Shown here: positions 42,885 to 45,990 of the stretch, one piece after another | Layout: the number at the start of each line of letters is the position of its first letter | Position numbering within the stretch: the first letter of the stretch is position 1 | DNA from: Methanothermobacter sp. K4 | Lineage (GTDB): Archaea > Methanobacteriota > Methanobacteria > Methanobacteriales > Methanothermobacteraceae | Length of the DNA stretch: 45,990 nt | Assembly: GCF_022014235.1 (NCBI RefSeq) | Contig: NZ_JAKLTD010000001.1 | Coordinates: forward strand, 76,743-122,732 | Direction of reading: 5' to 3' | The notes under the pieces: model-generated | Databases searched by the model: none | What the model was told of the DNA's origin: nothing | Seen by the model: the letters and a program-made list of their open reading frames with translations, nothing else | Program-made: the position numbers and the translations under genes

Positions 42885-43295
42885 TTGATCAATGTGTCAT
42901 GGAAAATTAATGATCAGGAATTACTTGTTTCACAAGTTACTGAAAACTGGGATAGTCTTGTATTCACACTCGTTGTTCATGCGGAATCTGATGAATATAA
43001 AGATCTCCTCATGCAAGTTAAGGCAATATCCGATATGGCCGTTGCGGATGGTGAGGTTCACAGATTAATTGATGGGAAAACGAAGGTCACATTTACCGGC
43101 GGAGAGACTGTGACAATCACAGATGGTATAAGAGAATGGACTGGAGTTATTCTTAAGCCACAATACAATTTGGATCATTATCCTATTATTGTGGTTAGTG
43201 TAACCGTCTTAGTTGAGGCCCCACCATCATTCCTGGAAATAGTGGATGGTATGTACTTCGATTATGATTATTTTGATGGGGAATATTTTGAGTGA
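42885..43295 (+). CDS. Distal tail protein candidate
   Basis: A 136-residue beta-rich protein with TTG start after GGTGAT. It has VTFTGGETVTITDGIREW, and an acidic aromatic C-terminus (YFDYDYFDGEYFE). Its position between tape measure and the large tail-tip protein fits a distal tail or hub-adaptor role, but I recognise no specific family. The stop overlaps the next gene. Confidence 0.55.
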   Translation: MINVSWKINDQELLVSQVTENWDSLVFTLVVHAESDEYKDLLMQVKAISDMAVADGEVHRLIDGKTKVTFTGGETVTITDGIREWTGVILKPQYNLDHYPIIVVSVTVLVEAPPSFLEIVDGMYFDYDYFDGEYFE

Positions 43296-45172
43296 TGAGG
43301 ATGTCGTATAATTATAAATTCTTAAATGCATGTAATCAGAGCACTGGATTCTGCATTATATATAATAATCCGTGGTATAATGGGGTTAGCTTTGAGGGTA
43401 AGGTGTCATTTAAGAACTATGGGGATCCTCACCCGTCAAACCCAGAGGAGGATATCCTGATAATATTCAGCGAACCATTTAGACCCCCAGATATGTATAT
43501 AAGTCATGATAATGTGCTTAATTGCTTTGATAGCCTATACGGATATCCCGAGACAAATCCTGGGACATCACTGAATATTTCACCATCAGGTTTCATTCCT
43601 TTACAAACAGATGAATGCAGGGATGTTCCTTTTAAGTTTACTCCGAGAAATCTGCCCACAGGACCAATCTATGTGGGGATACGGGCGTATCTTAGACATG
43701 ATGGACCTGAGAGAATACCTATTGCTTCGGAGGATTGGACTTATCGTGCTGTGTCTGAATACGAATCAGGTGAGGATGATGAGAGTGTTGTTTTAGGGGT
43801 TACACTCCCCATTCTCACAGACAGTTTTCGTGTGGATTATCATGATTTTGAATTTTATGTGAATGGGAATATCGTTGAAGACAGGTCACTTGAAGGCGTT
43901 GATGGGGATACAGTCACATTTAAAGTACTCACTGATATTGTTGAGGGTATGAATACTATAGAATGCGTGGCGGGGTATAAATTATGGGATAGGCCTTTTA
44001 GTGCAATATCCTCCGAAACAGAGATCTCTATTGAGATGGGTGATTGGGAGTGGAATGGATCATATTACACGGATCATATTCTTTTAAGGGGATTCGTGAA
44101 TTCCTTAAAACCAGAGACAACGAATATTTCAAATCTAAGCGTGTACGTTGATAATCAGAAGATCCCTGTTAAAAGATTGAAGATTCATAAGACTATCAAT
44201 AATATTTCCGTGGAAGCGACGAGCCTAAATATTAAAGTTTACACTGGGCAAACGTTGCGGGTTGAAACAGAAGCCGGTGTGATCTATGAGGATAAAATCA
44301 CCTATGTTTCAAGGAACTATACGAGCAAAGGGTGTACTGTGGTGATCCGTTCAGAACCACCCTCATTAGAGGAAATCCTCAACAGGTCTGTTGGCTTGAA
44401 CTACAGGGAATGGGATGGTATAGGAGTTTACAGTGGACTTGAGAACTACAACAACCTGAGAGCCATCCTTGCCAGATGTGGCCTTGAAATTCACCCTTCA
44501 TCAATACAAATCCCAGGATGGCCCTACAGGGAGTATGTGAATGGGAATGCAAAGGAACAATTTGACTCTATTCTATCTTTAGGGGGGTGGGTTGCAACAA
44601 TGTATGAGGGAAAAGTGCTTATCAGGGACGCTAGTGGACATGACACTGTTGACATTAATGGATTCCCCACGATTTCATTAGAATATGAAGAGGACTCTGC
44701 GGGCGTGATCAACCATTTGAAGTATTATCGTCAGTGGGATGCTGGGGGAACATACCTTGAAAGAGAATATGAAGATTTGGAGAGCATTAACGGATGGGAA
44801 TTAGGTAATGGGGATATGCACCCAGGTCTGGGGCGGATTGTTATGGAGATCCCTGCAGGAGGAGATGTTGACACGGGCACACTTATGGAGTCACATAAAA
44901 AAGTAACAAAACCCGTCATGAGCATGAATGCCGAGTTTGGCGGGTGGATTGGCTTAGAGCCAGGGTGTGTCTTTACCGATACGATTTATGGTGAGGATTT
45001 TCTGATCACAGCAGTCATGATCTCATTTGATAGTCAAGGAGCTATAACTCAGATAACGGCAAGCAATACAGATTCGGGTCATTCTGTTGAAGTTCGCGGG
45101 TTCGGTGTATTATATGGTAAGGGCGGGAATCTCCAGCCGAAGGAGGGGTGGATATATGGTAGAAAGGTATAA
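43295..45172 (+). CDS. Tail tip / hub protein (baseplate-like)
   Basis: A protein of about 625 residues starting in a TGATG overlap; ATG 43301 or GTG 43292 are close alternatives. The first about 350 residues look like beta-sandwich (Ig-like) domains, with VYVGIRAYLRHDG and FEFYVNGNIVEDRSL. The C-terminal half has LRAILARCGLEIHPSSIQIP and SILSLGGWVATMYEGKVLIRD, the pattern of gp27/hub-like tail proteins that contain a barrel for cell wall contact. It lies where siphovirus tail-associated proteins are encoded. Confidence 0.65.
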   Translation: MRMSYNYKFLNACNQSTGFCIIYNNPWYNGVSFEGKVSFKNYGDPHPSNPEEDILIIFSEPFRPPDMYISHDNVLNCFDSLYGYPETNPGTSLNISPSGFIPLQTDECRDVPFKFTPRNLPTGPIYVGIRAYLRHDGPERIPIASEDWTYRAVSEYESGEDDESVVLGVTLPILTDSFRVDYHDFEFYVNGNIVEDRSLEGVDGDTVTFKVLTDIVEGMNTIECVAGYKLWDRPFSAISSETEISIEMGDWEWNGSYYTDHILLRGFVNSLKPETTNISNLSVYVDNQKIPVKRLKIHKTINNISVEATSLNIKVYTGQTLRVETEAGVIYEDKITYVSRNYTSKGCTVVIRSEPPSLEEILNRSVGLNYREWDGIGVYSGLENYNNLRAILARCGLEIHPSSIQIPGWPYREYVNGNAKEQFDSILSLGGWVATMYEGKVLIRDASGHDTVDINGFPTISLEYEEDSAGVINHLKYYRQWDAGGTYLEREYEDLESINGWELGNGDMHPGLGRIVMEIPAGGDVDTGTLMESHKKVTKPVMSMNAEFGGWIGLEPGCVFTDTIYGEDFLITAVMISFDSQGAITQITASNTDSGHSVEVRGFGVLYGKGGNLQPKEGWIYGRKV

Positions 45173-45184
45173 GGAGGGGTATTA

Positions 45185-45934
45185 ATGAATATAAGGCATA
45201 GTAAAATAGCTTCCAAAACAAATAAGGTTACAGGGACTGATTGGAATGATGTCCATGTCGTTGAGGGGTTTGATGAGGATGTTGAATTTGCGGTTTCAAC
45301 AATACTCAGCAACTATCAATTTCTAAACGAAACAGATGTGAATAATATCCTCACTCAAAGATTAAATGAGGAGATGAGTGGGGAATCCACCAACCTAGGG
45401 CAATATGTCCTTAATATTCTTCAGAACCATCAGGGTAGTGGAGGGGGTGAATATGAAATCCATGAAGAAGCAACAATTAATGGTGTCAGTGATGGGGATC
45501 TACTCTGTAGTTACACCGATAAGAAAGACATAATTCTCAAATATACATACAAGACACCAACGAGCACTGATACAAGTAATGATTATATTGGTTTGCGACT
45601 GGACACAGAGGCGTACCTTGACGATTATGTTATCAGGGAAACGATACATGGCTCTAATGTGTCTGTAGGTTCTGGCCCCCTGGACAGGATTAATCTCGCA
45701 ACAGGGTTATCAACCACGGGGTATCTTGAGGTGATGGGGGAAGTGAAGATTAACTGGTTAAATGATAATAATATTCTTATAGGGGGGGAGTGGATTCGAT
45801 CAGCCCCTGGCACACCATATAAAGTTGAGTCATATGGGAGGATCCCATCATGGGATATCGCACCACTCAGGTTGAAAGTATCACTATCATCCAATTTTGG
45901 TGGGGTGTTGAAATATAGAGTGCTCACACGTTAA
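45185..45934 (+). CDS. Tail fibre / host-contact protein candidate
   Basis: A 249-residue protein preceded by AGGAGGGG. The N-terminus MNIRHSKIASKTNKV followed by TDWNDVHVVEG resembles the start of many phage tail fibre proteins (VTxxDWNxxHxv). A helical linker runs to residue 85, then GSGGGEYEI begins a beta-rich C-terminal domain of about 160 residues with LATGLSTTGYLEVMGEVKI. It probably contacts the pseudomurein wall or surface polymers; this is inferred from position and pattern. Confidence 0.6.
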   Translation: MNIRHSKIASKTNKVTGTDWNDVHVVEGFDEDVEFAVSTILSNYQFLNETDVNNILTQRLNEEMSGESTNLGQYVLNILQNHQGSGGGEYEIHEEATINGVSDGDLLCSYTDKKDIILKYTYKTPTSTDTSNDYIGLRLDTEAYLDDYVIRETIHGSNVSVGSGPLDRINLATGLSTTGYLEVMGEVKINWLNDNNILIGGEWIRSAPGTPYKVESYGRIPSWDIAPLRLKVSLSSNFGGVLKYRVLTR

Positions 45935-45948
45935 TCTGAGATGGTACC

Positions 45949-45990
45949 ATGCCTCTTAAAAATGGTAAGATTGATTTAGGAACATTCAAG
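45949..45990 (+). CDS. Start of a further tail gene, cut by the window edge
   Basis: ATG 45949 follows GAGATGG and opens a frame MPLKNGKIDLGTFK of 14 codons to the window end. The reading frame has no stop. It begins 14 bases after the fibre-like gene. Identity cannot be judged. Confidence 0.5.
   Translation, partial: MPLKNGKIDLGTFK

Larger units (their letters stand above)
20464..45990 (+). mobile_element. psiM2/psiM100-like Methanothermobacter prophage, right end beyond window
   Basis: A contiguous block opening with an integrase and continuing through early small genes, regulators, cargo genes, terminase, portal, prohead protease, capsid, neck, tail tube, tape measure and tail tip. The order is that of a siphovirus of the class Caudoviricetes. 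The overall scheme and host match the psiM2 phage and the M. wolfeii psiM100 prophage as I remember them. More than 25 kb is present. The lysis enzyme and right att site are missing and expected downstream. The structural genes are long and mostly uninterrupted; the tape measure frame is the exception. Confidence 0.9.

Overview
The window comes from a methanogenic archaeon, almost certainly Methanothermobacter. The evidence is archaeal: TATA-binding protein, FEN-1, archaeal topoisomerase I, AglB/STT3, the coenzyme B pathway enzymes AksA and homoaconitase, the methanogen-type S-adenosyl/S-inosyl-homocysteine hydrolase, strong GGAGG/GGTG ribosome binding sites with frequent TTG/GTG starts, and a CRISPR repeat of the type I remember from M. 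thermautotrophicus. The gene order fen - DUF98 - hacA - aksA - CYTH - tbp - serB - topA - aglB - CBS also matches my memory of that genome. No database was searched.

Region 1 (1-3346): the leader-proximal end of a CRISPR array with 41 identical 30-bp repeats and 40 complete spacers, cut by the left window edge, then an AT-rich leader/intergenic block. Repeat polarity and the AT-rich flank indicate transcription leftwards.

Region 2 (3347-20463): ordinary chromosome. It holds ahcY-type hydrolase, a putative M14-like metallopeptidase, an SF1 helicase, then leftward genes for FEN-1, DUF98, homoaconitase, homocitrate synthase, a CYTH protein and a small coiled-coil protein. Rightward follow TBP, a phosphoserine phosphatase fused to a long coiled coil, a tiny zinc protein, topoisomerase I and AglB. 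A leftward CBS-domain gene ends the block.

Region 3 (about 20464-45990, running off the right edge): a prophage of the psiM2/psiM100 siphovirus type. The integrase is followed by a structured intergenic region, a small leftward ribbon-helix-helix (RHH) repressor, a rightward early operon of small proteins, and an intergenic array of eight TGTACA boxes. Next come a second leftward RHH gene and an AT-rich cargo cassette encoding a Panacea-like protein and a PIN-domain nuclease, a likely toxin-antitoxin or defence module. Then follow a cyclin-like plus zinc-ribbon gene pair resembling a split TFB, two small membrane proteins of possible lysis function, and the late operon: terminase, portal, MuF-like head protein, XkdF-type protease/scaffold, capsid, connectors, tail tube, tail chaperone with a probable -1 frameshift, a tape measure split over three frames, and distal tail/fibre genes. 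A leftward zinc-ribbon membrane protein gene is embedded between the tail chaperone and the tape measure. The lysis endoisopeptidase and right attachment site expected for this virus type would lie beyond the window.

The array and the prophage are linked: spacer 2053-2093 is 32/41 identical to part of the prophage RHH gene at 26125-26310 and encodes nearly the same peptide, so this host lineage has met relatives of the element it now carries.
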